Of a stretch of 64,000 nt of DNA, positions 37,373 through 49,336 are shown one piece after another. The translations under genes were made by a program, and so were the position numbers. Source of the stretch: Cryptomeria japonica (Eukaryota > Streptophyta > Pinopsida > Cupressales > Cupressaceae); contig NC_081411.1 in NCBI RefSeq assembly GCF_030272615.1, forward strand, positions 215,960,154 through 216,024,153, written 5' to 3'. Every line of letters begins with the position of its first letter. Position 1 is the stretch's first letter. The notes below the pieces were generated by a model, which saw only the letters and a program-made list of their open reading frames with translations, did not search any database and was not told the DNA's origin.

Positions 37373-38974
37373 CATAGATGCATATCTACTGCAAGTATTA
37401 AATAGAAGACTTTTTAAAAAAATTGGTTTTGAATTCTAATATGACAACAACTCATCGGCATGTCTTCTCGATGAATATTTCCCTTTTGGCACTTTCTGAA
37501 TAACCCTTTATCTGCTTTGACATCTTACTTTCTCTTATCAGGATACCCTAAGCCGGTGACTCCTTTTCCTCCTCATCAGTATATCTCAAACTGATATTCT
37601 CATTAGGCATCGGGTGAGCTCATTTAGCATTATCACGATAAGCATTGTTTCCCTAATGGGCTTCACCATCGGCATAGATCTTCCCGATAGTGTCTTCGCT
37701 CCGCTCAATTAGTCTACCTTCATAGGGTATCAGGGTAATCCAAAATGAAACATACCGATAAGCAAAGTCTTCCTAATAGAGTATGTTACATCAGTATACG
37801 TTTCACCGATGATTTCTTCGGGCGTTGGGGTGTCTCAAAGTAACACATACCGATCACTTTGGCTATACTGATGCACCTGACTTCATCACCATGAGTCTTG
37901 CTAATAGTGTCTTCGCTCCTCTCAATCAGTCTACTCCTTCATCAGGTATCGGAGTAATCCGAAATGAAACATATCGAAAAGAAAATTTTTCCCGATAGAG
38001 TATGTTCCATCGGTATATGTTTCATCGATGATTTCTTCAGGCGTCAGGGTGGCTCAAAGTAACACATACCGATCGCTTTGGCTATACCGATGCAACTGAC
38101 TTTATCACCATGAGTCTTCCTGATAGTTTCTTCGCTCCGTTCAATCAATCTACTCCTTCATCGGGTATTGGGGCAATTTGAAATTAAACATATCGATAAG
38201 CAAAGTCTTCCCAATGGAGTATGTTCCATCGGTATATGTTTCACTGATGATTTCTTTGGGCGTCGGGGTGGCTCAAAGTAACACATACCGATCGCTTTGG
38301 CTATACTGATGCAACTAACTTCATCACCATGAGTCTTCCTGATAGTGTCTTCGCTCCGCTCAATCAGTCTGCTCCTTCATCGGGTATCAGGGTAATCCAA
38401 AATGAAACATATCGATAAGCAAACTCTTCCCGATAGAGTATGTTCCATCGGTATATGTTTCACCCATGATTTCTTTGGGCGTTGGGGTGGCTCAAAGTAA
38501 CACATACCGATCGCTTTGGCTATACCGATGCAACTAGCTTCATCACCATGAGTCTTCCCGATAGTGTCTTCACTCCGCTCCTTCATCGGTTATCAAGGTA
38601 ATCCTAAATGAAACATACCGATAAGCAAAGTCTTCAAGATAGAGTATATTCCATCGGTATATGTTTCATCAATGATTTATTTGGGTGTCGGGGTGGATCA
38701 AAGTAACACATACCGATCACTTTGGCTATACCGATAGACTCTTCTTTTCGCCACTCTTATCAGTATAAGTCTTACGGATACCCTCATCGACTATCGGGAA
38801 GACAATTCTCCACTTCCGCTGCTAGTGTTTACTATGCCGATGGGTCATATCGGTATAGTTTTTGCCGATGCATCACTTCTCAACTTTGCTGCTTGATTGG
38901 TATAACTTCTACTGATGAGTACAACTCTAGCTTGCTACGCTCTCTCATCAATATATGGTACTCGATGCCTCCTC
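37373..38974. repeat. CCGAT/ATCGG-rich tract
   Basis: After the gypsy target duplication the sequence is dominated by short words such as CCGATA, ATACCGAT, ATCGGTAT and CATCGG in both orientations, starting near 37450 and ending where the clathrin exon begins near 38975. No coding frame is supported. Dense inverted copies of one short word are typical of subterminal regions of plant DNA transposons; that reading is an inference. Confidence 0.6.
37672..38735 (+). repeat. 219-bp tandem repeat, about 4.8 units
   Basis: The landmark TAACACATAC followed by CGATC recurs at 37841, 38060, 38279, 38498 and 38704. Spacing is exactly 219, 219 and 219, then 206 where a CAATCAGTCTG-type segment is lost. 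Each unit carries TCTTCCCGATAGTGTCTTCG, AATGAAACATA and GGTATATGTTTCA phrases. Confidence 0.85.
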
Positions 38975-40741
38975 ATCTCAATTAAGTGATCGTGAACTTG
39001 CAGAGGAATTGGTGGTGTATTTTGTGGAACAGAGATATAATTGGTAAAACATATAGTTTGTTGTTCTCTCTCACAAGGTAAACTATATTTTGAATTTTCA
39101 TTTTGGATTGGGGAATTGAAATGGGGCTTACTTTTGCAATTTGGAACTGCAGGGCAAGAAAGAATGCTTTGCTTCATGCTTGTTCATATGCTATGACTTG
39201 ATCAGACCAGATGTGGCTTTGGAACTTGCTTGGATGAATAATATGATTGACTTTGCATTTCCATACCTTTTAGGTTATTGATATACTCTGATGATTCTAT
39301 GAATATTTTAAGTTTATCTTTAATAAACATTTTAAATCTTCTACACAATTAAATAGCTAATAATCAAAGAATTTCTTTTTCAAAGTTCCTTCGAGAATAC
39401 ATGACAAAAGTTGATGAGCTTGTTAAGGACAACTTAGAGGTTGTCCAAGAAGAGAAATCCAAGGAGAAAGAAGAGAAAAATCGTGTTGCTCAACAGGTAT
39501 GCATTTTGCTTAATTGAGCCTCAAGGAACACTTATTCTACTCTACTAACAGTTTTTAAAAATTCGAATAAATATGTGCCTATTTTGTTTACAGAATATAG
39601 CATTTTAAGAGCATAATTAAGGAAATTATAGAAAATAGCATGCACATTTTTAAGAGCATAATTAAGGAAATTATAGACAAATAACATTTTTAAAGAAATT
39701 ATAGAAAAATTATGTGCTAGCATATTGCACTGTCTAAAAAGGATAATCTTTACAAGGATGCAATGGAAACTAGTTCTCAATTGGGTGATTGTGAACTTGC
39801 AGAGGAATTGTTGGTGTATTTTGTGGAAGAGATATTTTGTGGAACAAGTTAGAGGTTGTCCAAGAAGATAATTCCAAGGAGAAAGAAGAGAAAGATCTTG
39901 TTGCTCAACAGGTATGCATTTTGCTTAATTAAGCCTCAAGGAGAACTTGTTCTACTACACTGACGGTTTTTAAAAATTCAAATAAATATGTGCCTATTTT
40001 ATTTACAGAATATAGCATTTTACAAGCATAATTAAGGAAATTATAGAAAATAGTATGCACATTTTCAAGAGCATAATTAAGGAAATTATAAAAAAATAAC
40101 ATTTTTCAGGAGATTAGAGAAAAACTATGTGCTAACATATTGCACTGTCTAAAAAGGATTATCTTTACAAGGATGCAATGGAAAATAGTTCTTAATCGGG
40201 TGATCATGAACTTGCAAAGGAATTGCTGGTGTATTTTCTGGAACAGGTATACAATTGGTAAAATATATAGTTGGTTGTTTTCTCTCATAGGCTAAAGTAT
40301 ATTTTCAATTTTCATTTTGGATTGGGGCATTGAAATGGGGCTTACTTTTGCATTTGGAACTGCAGGGCAAGAAAGAATGCTTTGCTTCATGCTTGTTCAT
40401 ATGCTATGACTTGATTAGACAAGATGTGGCTTTGGAACTTGCCTGGATGAATAATATGATTGACTTTGTGTTTCCATACCTACTTCAGGTTCTTGATATA
40501 CTCTGATGATTCTATGAATATTTTAAGTTTATATTTAATAAACATTTTAAATCTTCTGCAGAAATAAATATGTGCCTATTTTGTTTATAGAATATGTATG
40601 CGCAGCTTCTTCCCCTTTGCTTTGTTAGCACCTCCAATGCCTGGCATGGGAGTGGGCATGGGAAGTTGCTTTCAACTAGGTATGAGTGGAATGGGAATGT
40701 CTCCCATGCCAGCTTATGGTATGCCACCTATGGGTGGCTAA
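38975..40741 (+). pseudogene. CHC: Clathrin heavy chain pseudogene, C-terminal exons, rearranged
   Basis: Three partial copies of the last exons. Copy 1: DRELAEELVVYFVEQ (38988-39032, donor lost), [19 protein letters not shown] to AFPYLL (39153-39273), and YMTKVDELVKDNLE to NRVAQQ (39386-39496, donor GTATGC). Copy 2 (about 39727-39912): [20 protein letters not shown] to LLVYFVE fused straight to the end of the VAQQ exon, with the middle exon gone. Copy 3: SKKDYLYKDAMENSS-stop-SGDHELAKELL (to 40246, good donor), then the GKKECFASC exon (40366-40488). The final exon (40591-40741) has NMYAQLLP and then, one frame away, [12 protein letters not shown] through [10 protein letters not shown]-stop, the Pro/Gly/Met-rich clathrin tail. 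A one-base shift separates them. Introns are retained. Confidence 0.88.
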
Positions 40742-40940
40742 TGATGGGATTGAATAACTTAACGTGGCACACAATTCTTCAATCATACATGATTTTTTGA
40801 GTTTGATCTTCGAGTGGAAAGATTAGATTGTCAAATTATTTTTATTGTCATTTGGTTGGCTGATACAGAATAATCAATATTTAGTATTATTGTATTGGTC
40901 AATAAGTGCAAACCTTTCCATCCACCAAGCATCCGACAAG

Positions 40941-41532
40941 GATGTTGTATATCCAACAACATCCTCGTCAGATAAGCAGTGAGAGGGCGTCGGAATTACG
41001 ATGCCCATCCAATTTATTTTAACAACTATCGAGTTTTGTCGACGGCTAAGTAGTGAGGGGGCGTCAAAATTCCGACGCGCACCCAATTTATTCTGATGAC
41101 TTATTGAGTTTTTCTGATGCCCGAACCATCGCACATACAACATCCTCGTTGGTGCGGATGCCCTTGTAGCCATCGGACGTCCGACAGCTAAACCGTGACG
41201 GGGCGGTTTGAATTCAGATGCCCGAACCGTCACACATACATCATCCTCCTCATTGTGGATGCCCTTGTTGTCGTTAAAATTCCAATAGCTACACAGTGAC
41301 GGGGTCGTCTGAATTCAGATGCCCAAGTCGTCATACATACAACATCCTTGTCAGTGTGGATGCCTTGGTTGCCATTGGAATTCCAATGACTTATAGAGTT
41401 TTACTGATGGCTAGGCAATGAGGGAGCCATTAGAATTCGAATTTATTCAGACACCTTAGACATTAGAACATTACCTGCAAGGCGTTGGAATTCCGATGAT
41501 GTATGGAGTTTTATTGACAGCTAAGCGCAGTC
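40941..41532. repeat. Palindrome-rich tract with GTCGGAATTCCGACG-type words
   Basis: Recurrent phrases: ACAACATCCTCGT, GGTGCGGATGCC, GGAATTCC, GACGGGG and CGAACCGTCACACATACA. Many are self-complementary. The same tract reappears at 43757-44091. No coding frame supported. It may be a transposon end or a tandem-repeat relic. Confidence 0.6.
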
Positions 41533-44500
41533 ATGATCGTCGTAGGAAGAGTCTTCGACACCGTCAAAATTTTGACGGTGTTGAGCATCGTTGGAATGTC
41601 TGACTACAAGTTTTTGATGACATTTCTTATGGACAGTCTGACAAATTGTAGTCAGAATACCAACAAACTGCCATTGGAATTTGAGGCCAAATGTCCTAGT
41701 GTGGTTTGGATTCAACTCCTGTCACCTCTGGCTTACATCTTCTCTCTACATCTACTACTCCTGCTCCTGATGCCACTCCTCTACAACAACCTGCTATTGT
41801 TTTGCAACAACAGTCGACTGCTACCTTACAACTGCACTCTCTTGAATCTACTGATGGTACTCAAGCAAGGACCTTACCGCTCGATCACTCTCTTGGCGCT
41901 CCATGACAGTATTGCCTAGACTATTGTTTTTCGCAGGCGAAAGGGGAAGTTTTCCCCATCCCCCCAAACCCCTCCTTGTCAAGGATTGGGTGTCCCTACC
42001 CTTGCTTGAGTTGGGTCTAGGTTATTAATGATTTGTAATATTTTTTTTGTTGTAAATGTGTTGTTGATAGGCTTTATGTTAAAGGATCAACGCCCTAGTC
42101 AATGCTGCTTTTTAATCAAAAACATTTTGGAATTTCATAATTGCACCTACTATGGCTAATAGCTCTCCCACCTGGAAGAATTTGAACATTTCTTCCTACA
42201 TGCATGCTTTGTTTGCTACTCCTAGGGCCATGCCCTCCGTGTTGAGTGGATCGGCCCTTCCCCCCCCTCACGTGGGTACTATTGTGGATTCCATCATTGC
42301 TATTGTTTCTACTAAGGGTGGGTTGGGTGCCTCCCATGTGGGTGCCCTACTTGTGGGTGTTCATGATGTGGATGTTCAGGATGGTGATGCTACTCACGCT
42401 CCAATTGGCGATGCTGACTTTATCTTTGTTGCTGCTAATGGGTACCTTGTTGTGGGTGTTAAGCCCATACCTCCTTCTTTTTCTAGTAAGCAAAGCTTTG
42501 CTCATGTGGCTAGATCTGCTACTCATTCCCCCAAGGGGACTTGTCCTCTTCCTTGTGCCAAGTCCTCCCTTGTGGTGGTTTGTGGATAGGATGTGGTGGA
42601 CAACATTGGTTTCTACCAATGTTATATATTGGTATGTAGATTTTCTGGGTTTTGGCCTTCTCTCTTAGACCTCCATTGGTGGGTGAAGGATTCCTAGAAG
42701 CCTTTGGTCACTCATAGAATTGGGATTTTTCCTTGTGCTAAAGGATTCTCATTGCTTCCTTTGCTTCTTCTTCTGATCATGATTTGGTTATGGGCAAGTT
42801 ATGAGCTTGGGGAGTTCACTCTCTCTCAGTTAAGCCCTAGACAACTTCTTTTAACCGTCATACCAAACCACTTCATGTGTGTTTGATTTGGGTTCGCCTT
42901 CCTAATCTTCCCCTTCATTTCTAGGAGCATTATTTCTACAAGGCTATTAGTAACTATATTGGTTGTTTCTTGAAGGTTTATGTTGCCATGTCTTCCATGG
43001 GTCACTCTACCTTTGCCCACATCTTAATTGATATGGACATCTCTTCACCTCTCCCTGAGGATGTGGTTCTTATGGTTGGCGACAGGCATTGGACTCAACC
43101 GTCAGATTATGAGGGCCTCCCCTTTCATTGCTGGAATTGCTTCTCAATGGGTCATTTAGCTTTGGATTACTCTCTTCCTCATCACAAAGGTGCCACTACT
43201 TGGTGGAAGGATTCTACAACTGATTACTTAACTATCAATGCTTCTGATTCTGATTCTATTGGATCCTCCCAGGAGGACGATGTCTCCTCTTGTGATGAAG
43301 TTGTGCCTCTTACTATTGCTGAAGCTTTTGTCAACCCTCTTGCTGCTACTGTTGTGGCCTCTTCCATTTTGAAGGATCCAACTACTATTTCTCCTATTCA
43401 GTAGCTCCAATCTACTCCTACCAAATCTTCTATTGATGCTTTCCTGCTGCAATAGTAGCCTACTACTATTGCTGATAGAAACCCTACAATGTCCTTCCCG
43501 CTTGATCCTTCTTTTGATGGTCTTAATGATAGTATTGCCTGGACTGTGGTTTGTCACAAGAGGAAGGGTAAGTCTTCCCTCCTCCCCCAAACCCCTCCTT
43601 GTCAAGGCTTGGGTGTTTCTCCCCATCCTTGATTTGGGTTTTGGGTTGTTCCTGGTTTGATAGGTTTTTTCTCTTGGCCTGTCTGATCTTGTTTTGTTTG
43701 GCATTCACACCCTTATTTTGTTGTATCTCTTGCCACCTGCGAGTTGTTGTATTAAGTGATGGGGCATTCTAAATTTAGACGCCTGAACTATCACACATAC
43801 ATCATCCTCGTTGGTGCGGATGCCCTCGTTGTTGTTTATATTTTGAATGCTACACAGTGATGGGGTCATCTGAAATCAGACATCCGAGTCATTCCATATA
43901 CAACATCCTCATCGATGTGGATGCTCTAGTTTCCGTTGGAATTCCAAAGACATAGATTTTTACCGACGGCTAAGCAGTGAAGGGGCCATCATAATTCTAA
44001 TTTATTCTGACACCCTAGCCATCAGAACATTACCTGCAAGGCATTGGAATTTCGACGACGTATGGAGTTTTACTGATGCCTAAGCGCAGTCATGACCGTC
44101 GTCGGAAGAGTCTTCGACTCCGTCAAAATTTTGACGGTGTTGAGCATCGTTGGAATGTCTGCCTACAAGTTTTTGATGATATTTCTTGTTGACAGTTCGA
44201 CGAATTGTAGTCGGAATACCGATAAACTGCCATTGGAATTTGAGGCCAAATGTACTAGTGTGGTTTGGATTCAACTCCTGTCACCCCTGGCTTACATCTT
44301 CTCTCTACATCTACTGCTCTTGCTCCTGATGCCACTCCTCTGCAACAATCAACTACTACCTTGCAACTACACTCTCTTGAATCTACTGAAGATACTCAAC
44401 CGAGGACCTTACCACTTGATCACTCTCTTGGCGATCCCCATGGTAGTATCGCCTGGACTATTTTTTTTGCAAGCGGAAGGGGAAGTTTTCCCCACCCCCC

Positions 44501-46260
44501 AAACCCCTCCTTGTCAAGGCTTGGGTATCCCTACCCCTCCTTGAGTTGGGTCTGGGTTATTCATGATTTGTAAGGTTTTTGTTGTTGTAAATGTGTTGTT
44601 GGTAGTCTTTATGTTAAAGGGTTGGTGCCCTAGTCAATGTTTCTTTTTAATCAAAAACATTTTGGGATTTCATAATTTCACCTACTAAGGCTAACAACTC
44701 TCCCGCTTGGAAGAATTTGAACATCGCTTCCTACTTGCACTCTTTGTCCACTACTCCTAGGGCCATGCCCTCTATGTTGAGTGGATCACCCCTCCCCCCC
44801 CCCCCTCACATGGGTACTGTTGTCATTGCCATCAGTGCTACTGTTTCTACTAAGCGTGGGTTGGGTGCCTCCCCTGTGGGTGCCCTACTTGTGGGTGTTC
44901 ATGTTGTGGATGTTCAGGCTGGTGATGTTGCTCATGTTGTAGATGCTCCAATTGGTGATGTTGACTTTGTCTCTGTTGCTACTAATGGGGACATTGTTGT
45001 GGGTGCTAAGCCCATACCTTCTTCTTTTTCTAGTAAGCGAAGCTTTGCTCATGTGGCTAGATCTACTACTCATTCCCCCAAGGGGACTTGTCCTCTTCCT
45101 TGTGCCAAGTCCTCCCTTATGGAGGTTTGTGGATAGGATGTGGTGGATAAAATTGGTTTCTACCAATGATGTGTGTTGGTATGTAGATTTTCTGGGTTTT
45201 GGCCTTCTCTCTTAGACCTCCATTGGTGGGTGAAGGATTTCTAGAAGCCTTTGGTCACTCATAGCATTGGGATTTTTCCTTGTGCTAAAGGATTCTCATT
45301 GCTTCCTTTGCTTCTTCTTTTGATCATGATTTGGTTATGGGAAAGTTATGGGCTTGGGGAGTTCACTCTCTCTTAGTTAAGCCCTAGACAACTTCTTTTA
45401 ACCGTCATATTGAACCACTTCATGTGCATCCGATTTGGGTTCGCCTTCCTAATATTCCCCTTTATTTCTAGGAGCATTCTTTCTACAAGGTTATTAGTAA
45501 CTGTATTGGTTGTTTCTTGAAGGTTTATGTTGCCATGTCTTCCATGGGTCACTCTACCTTTGCCCACATCTTAATTGATATGGACATCTCTTCGCCTCTC
45601 CCTGAGGATGTGGTTCTTATGGTTGGCGATAGGCTTTGGACTCAACCGTTGGATTATGAGGGCCTCCCCTTTCATCGCTAGAATTGCTTCTCAATGGGTC
45701 ATTTAACTTTGGATTACTCTCTTCCTCATCACAAAGGTGTCACTACTTGGTGGAAGGATTCTACAACTGATTACTTGACTGTCAATGCTTCTAATTCTAA
45801 TTCTATTGGATCGTCCCAAGAGGATGATGTCTCCTCTTGTGATGAAGTTGTGCCTCTTACTATTGTTGAAGTCGTTGTCAACCCTCTTGCTGCTACTATT
45901 GTGGCCTCTTCCATTCCGAAGGATCCAACTACTATTGCTCCTATTCTGCTGCAGTAGCAGCCTACTGCTATTGCTGATAGAAACCCTACAATGTCTTCCC
46001 CGCTTGATCCTTCTTTTGATGGTCTTAATGATAGTATTATTTAGACTATGGTTTGTCACAAGAGGAAGGGTAAGTGTCCCCCCCTCCCCCAAACTCCTCC
46101 TTGTCAAGGCTTGGGTGTTTCTTCCCATCCTTGATTTGGGTTTTGGGTTGTTGTTGGTTTGATAGGTTTTTTCTCTTGGCCCATCTGACCTTGTTTTGTT
46201 TGGGGTTTGCACCCTTATTTTGTTGTATCTCTTGCCGCCTACGAGTTGTTGTATTAAGTG
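41196..46260 (+). repeat. Tandem direct duplication, unit about 2.56 kb
   Basis: Matching landmarks are offset by about 2560 bp: CACACATACATCATCCTC at 41231 and 43792; the palindrome CCGTCAAAATTTTGACGG at 41561 and 44120; the ORF1 start near 42152 and about 44690. Unit 1 ends GTTGTATTAAGTG and joins the second copy of the palindrome-rich tract near 43757. The second unit continues past that point into its own 3' end. Confidence 0.8.
41533..43756 (+). pseudogene. LINE-type ORF1 (gag-like), copy a, no ORF2
   Basis: Starts with remains of an ORF1 3' end (PLDHSLGA..., CQGLGVP-like) and a 3'-UTR-like AATCAAAAACATTTTGG at about 42115. A new gag-like frame then begins MANSSPTWKNLN (42152). After stops and shifts it continues WVRLPNLPLHF, YVAMSSMGHSTFAHILIDMD, VLMVGDRHWTQPSDYEGLPF and a knuckle-like CWNCFSMGHLALDY (42970-43404), then Ser/Asp-rich sequence and RKGKSSLLPQTP. 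The GDRxWxQPxDYxGLPFxCxxC pattern is typical of DUF4283/zinc-knuckle ORF1 proteins of plant LINEs. No endonuclease or RT follows. Multiple stops; non-autonomous. Confidence 0.65.
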
Positions 46261-46310
46261 TCAACACCCTTGTTTTGTTGCTTTCTTAATCAAAAACATT
46301 TTGGGATTTC
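44092..46310 (+). pseudogene. LINE-type ORF1, copy b
   Basis: Second copy of the duplicated unit, with the same gag-like segments: start near 44690, CPLPCAKSSL at about 45100, VAMSSMGHSTFAHILIDMD at about 45530, VGDRLWTQPLDYEGLPF at about 45625, knuckle MGHLTLDYSLP at about 45695. It ends in a 3'-UTR-like phrase TTAATCAAAAACATTTTGGG at about 46288. One of the knuckle Cys codons region carries a TAG where copy a has TGG (CWNC). Non-functional. Confidence 0.65.
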
Positions 46311-46879
46311 TCACTAAATGTGTGTCTAGTGTAGATTAGACTTTCCTAATCTTCCTATGAGGCTACATAAAAGTCTATTGGTTGTTTTTTGAAGGTTGAC
46401 GACTCCACTTCCTTCATTGAGCATTCTACCCTTTCCCATTTCTTGGTAGATGTTGACATCTCCAAGCCTCTGCATGGAGGTGTGCTTTTGATGGTTGGGG
46501 ATAGGCCTTGGAATCAACCATTGGATTATAATGGCCTCACTTTTTGTTGTCGCCATTGCTTTGCTATTGGTTACCTAGCTTCGAATTTGCCTTTGTTGGC
46601 TCAGAAAGGCTCTGCAACTCTATGAAAGTATACTAATGATGATTGCTTAATTGTTGATCTTGTGGTGGATGACTCCTCACAAGGTTCTGATGAGTGCCAC
46701 TTCTAGTGTGGCCTTGTCATCTTCTGAGGTTTCTATTGGGGTTACTCCTACTACGTGTCCTTCTGTTTCATTGATTTCTTTTGCTCAGTTTTAGACTTCT
46801 CATGTGGATGATGATTGTCTCTCACCTAGTCATCCTATTATTCCCCTTTCATTTTTTGTTAGTCCTATCTGGAGGTCTT

Positions 46880-47244
46880 TATAGGAGATGAGAAAATACA
46901 ACACCATAGGAGCCCAAATAATCTCTGCAAGCTGAAAAACCTGTTACAAGGAGAAGCACGGAAGTAAATACAGAAAAACAAATACACAAAGAATATGCTC
47001 AAAAAGAGAGAGCTCAATATTCATAAAAATATGTAATGTAATTCTTACAATGAAAAGAAAGAACTCAACCTTTAATAGGTCAAGAAACCCTAAAAGGGAA
47101 AACCTAGGTTTGCACATAATAATTAATTAAAATAATTAATTATATGCACCTAAAGTTAGCTTAAGTGTAAAAGAGATAAAGGGAACTTAAATAATTAAAC
47201 AAATAATGTTTAATTAATCAAGTAAATACCCAAATACTCTAACA
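46880..47244 (-). repeat. 3' LTR of the non-autonomous element
   Basis: 365 bp; matches 49337-49702 closely (for example ACCTAGGTTTGCACATAATAA in both, given here to 20 bases: ACCTAGGTTTGCACATAATA). Confidence 0.8.
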
Positions 47245-47253
47245 CCCCCCCTT
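47245..47253 (-). promoter_or_regulatory. Polypurine tract of the non-autonomous element
   Basis: AAGGGGGGG on the minus strand, immediately before TGTTAGAG of the 3' LTR. Confidence 0.7.
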
Positions 47254-48424
47254 AAGCTAGACTTAGGGAGAAGCTAAAACCTGGAACAGCTACTAAAAGC
47301 AATAAAGATGGGTCCGGGCAACAAGGCCTGATCAAGTACCCAAATACAATGAAATCTCTATGAACTAGAGAAATAGAGAAAACCACGTGGGAACAAAACT
47401 CTACTCCAAAAAGAGATGGAAAAGAACACCACTGAAGCATGAAGAACCTGCAAACTCTATCGAAGAATAACTACTGATCTGAAGAACCTCCACTGAAATA
47501 GAACATGACCAGGTAGAGAAGACTGTAATCTGTATGAGTTCCCTCAAATGACACTACTCGAATTAGAAGGCAAACAAGGCAAACAATTGAAATCGAAGAT
47601 ACAAATGGCATGAAAACACTAAAGCCTGAAGAGCTGATCAATCGAACCACGGATGTATTAGAACCAACAGGACAAACCTCCCCATAATGTTGAAGAGGGA
47701 GAGGGACAAGAACACTGAAAATAACAGCCAAGAAGAACTGCATGACGAAGAACCAGGAACATCAAAGGTGCTGAGAAAAGTACATGGTGTCGTGGAAGGA
47801 ACACTCACTTGACACACATCATGAGGTGAATGTCATGGAAGGAACACTCACTGGACAAAGACAGATGGAAAACAAAGCAAACATCAACCCCCTCATGGCA
47901 CTTTATCAATAGTGCATGTACAACAAGGCACAAGATGTGCATGATCCCAAGTAAACAATGCATGATGGCACTTTATCTCAGTGCGTTTGCATAAATACAA
48001 TTCTACAATGATAAGAAGACTGGAAATAGAAACAAGAACCAAAATAGAGACATCCTACCTAGAGAAGAGATCCCAAGAACCTGAAACAACCAAGATATCC
48101 ACCAGAGTGCTAAAAAGCAAAAAACTGAATAAAATATGCATGGAGTAGAATCTAGAAATAAAAATCATATGTCTGGAAAGTACATAGCACATGCTTTCCG
48201 AAAATATAAGTTTTCAAAAAATGGAGTTCGGATGCTTATTGTACATCTCCTGGAGTGCAAAAATAAGACCTCACTTTGACTGGAAAAAAATATAGTCAAA
48301 CAAAAAAATTAGAAAAAATTACTAACACCACAAGGTTCGTCTCGGAACCAACTTTTTGACGCCTATTTGTTTTCGAAAAAATGACTCTGTATGCCCAAGA
48401 TAAGGCCAAAAAACCAAACCCCCC

Positions 48425-48915
48425 CTGAAAGAGCCAAAAAGGGAGGTTTGGTGGCTGTTCGGGCGGAGGAGGCCAGGGAGCGACGCTCCGATGGCGGACG
48501 GGTGGCACACCAGTGGAGGCCGGGCAGAGCTCCAGTGGTGGAGGGTGGTGCAGCAGAGGCTTCCGGCGGTGGCGGGGCCAAAACCGGCGGCGAGGGCCAG
48601 GGAGGAGGCCGCATGGTCGACGGCGGCGGCGGTGCAGCGGAGGCTGCCAGCGGTGGTGGGGCCAGAAACGATGGTCAGGGAGTTGAGCGGTGGCCGGGGA
48701 GTGGAGCACTGTGGTGGCTAGGGAGCGCTGCAGGGAGTGGTGGCGGGGAGGCGGGCCGAGGGCCGGGAGCTGCAGTGGCGGCCATAGGGAGGCGGGGCAG
48801 CCGGAGGCCGGTGCCGGCAGGGAGCCATGGGGGCCAACGGGGCCCGAAAAACTGTCGGCGGCGCTGTATGGGGCCTGCAACATGGCAAGGGCCCCACGAT
48901 ACCTTGCATACCGTG
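48425..48915. other. GC-rich island inside the non-autonomous element
   Basis: About 490 bp made mostly of G/C on an AT-rich background. It contains two imperfect copies of a roughly 85-bp unit, GGTGCAGCAGAGGCTTCCGG at 48546 and GGTGCAGCGGAGGCTGCCAG at about 48631. All frames are open for long stretches because of base composition. The minus-strand frame is Pro/His/Arg-rich and runs to 264 codons (48296-49090). I do not treat it as a proven protein. Confidence 0.6.
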
Positions 48916-49324
48916 GGAACCCCCACCCCCCAAAAAAAAAATTTTTTTTTTTTTGAAACCCTATTTTGCTTTTTTGATTTTTCGAATTTTTTTTAACAAA
49001 AAAGCAAAATTTTGGCCTGTATGCCGTAAAAAGGCAAAATATATATTTTTTGAAAAAATATTTTTTTCTCAAACTGTGTGCCAGGGTCATACGACCTGGA
49101 TCGAAGAAAAAAATACTCCCAGAGGCTCAGGAACCAAAATAGGTCAAATTTTATATGACCATAGGGGTTTTCGGGCCTTCTGAGCACGATAGTGAGGTCC
49201 GTTTAGGCCCAAAGTGCAAAGAAAAAAAGTTCAAACCCTAGGTACATAAAAAAATTCTTGAAACCCCAGATCTACTTCCAAAGCAAAAATTCTCAAAACA
49301 AGAACATGTAGCTGTAGATCTGAA

Positions 49325-49336
49325 GTTCTGATACCA
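49325..49336 (-). promoter_or_regulatory. Primer binding site of the non-autonomous element
   Basis: Minus strand TGGTATCAGAAC, initiator tRNA-Met type, next to the 5' LTR. Confidence 0.75.

Noticed and set aside
37841-38735. Possible CRISPR-like array
   Set aside because: Units are 219 bp with no spacer structure, in a plant nuclear context; it is a tandem repeat.
42246-42668. Leu-rich plus-strand frame resembling membrane segments
   Set aside because: It is a frame shadow of the Ser/Thr/Val-rich ORF1 region, and the same happens at 44943-45215 and 45785-46162 in the duplicated copy.
47252-47743. Short minus-strand Phe/Val/Ser-rich frames inside the non-autonomous LTR element
   Set aside because: No gag or pol motif, short, and without start or domain support.
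48391-48996. 201-codon plus-strand Gly/Ala-rich frame
   Set aside because: It lies in the GC-rich island, where all frames are open through base composition. No domain, no codon pattern, and opposite to the element's strand.
48296-49090. 264-codon minus-strand Pro/Arg/His-rich frame
   Set aside because: Same GC-rich island plus homopolymer T/A runs. Low complexity; not separable from chance openness.
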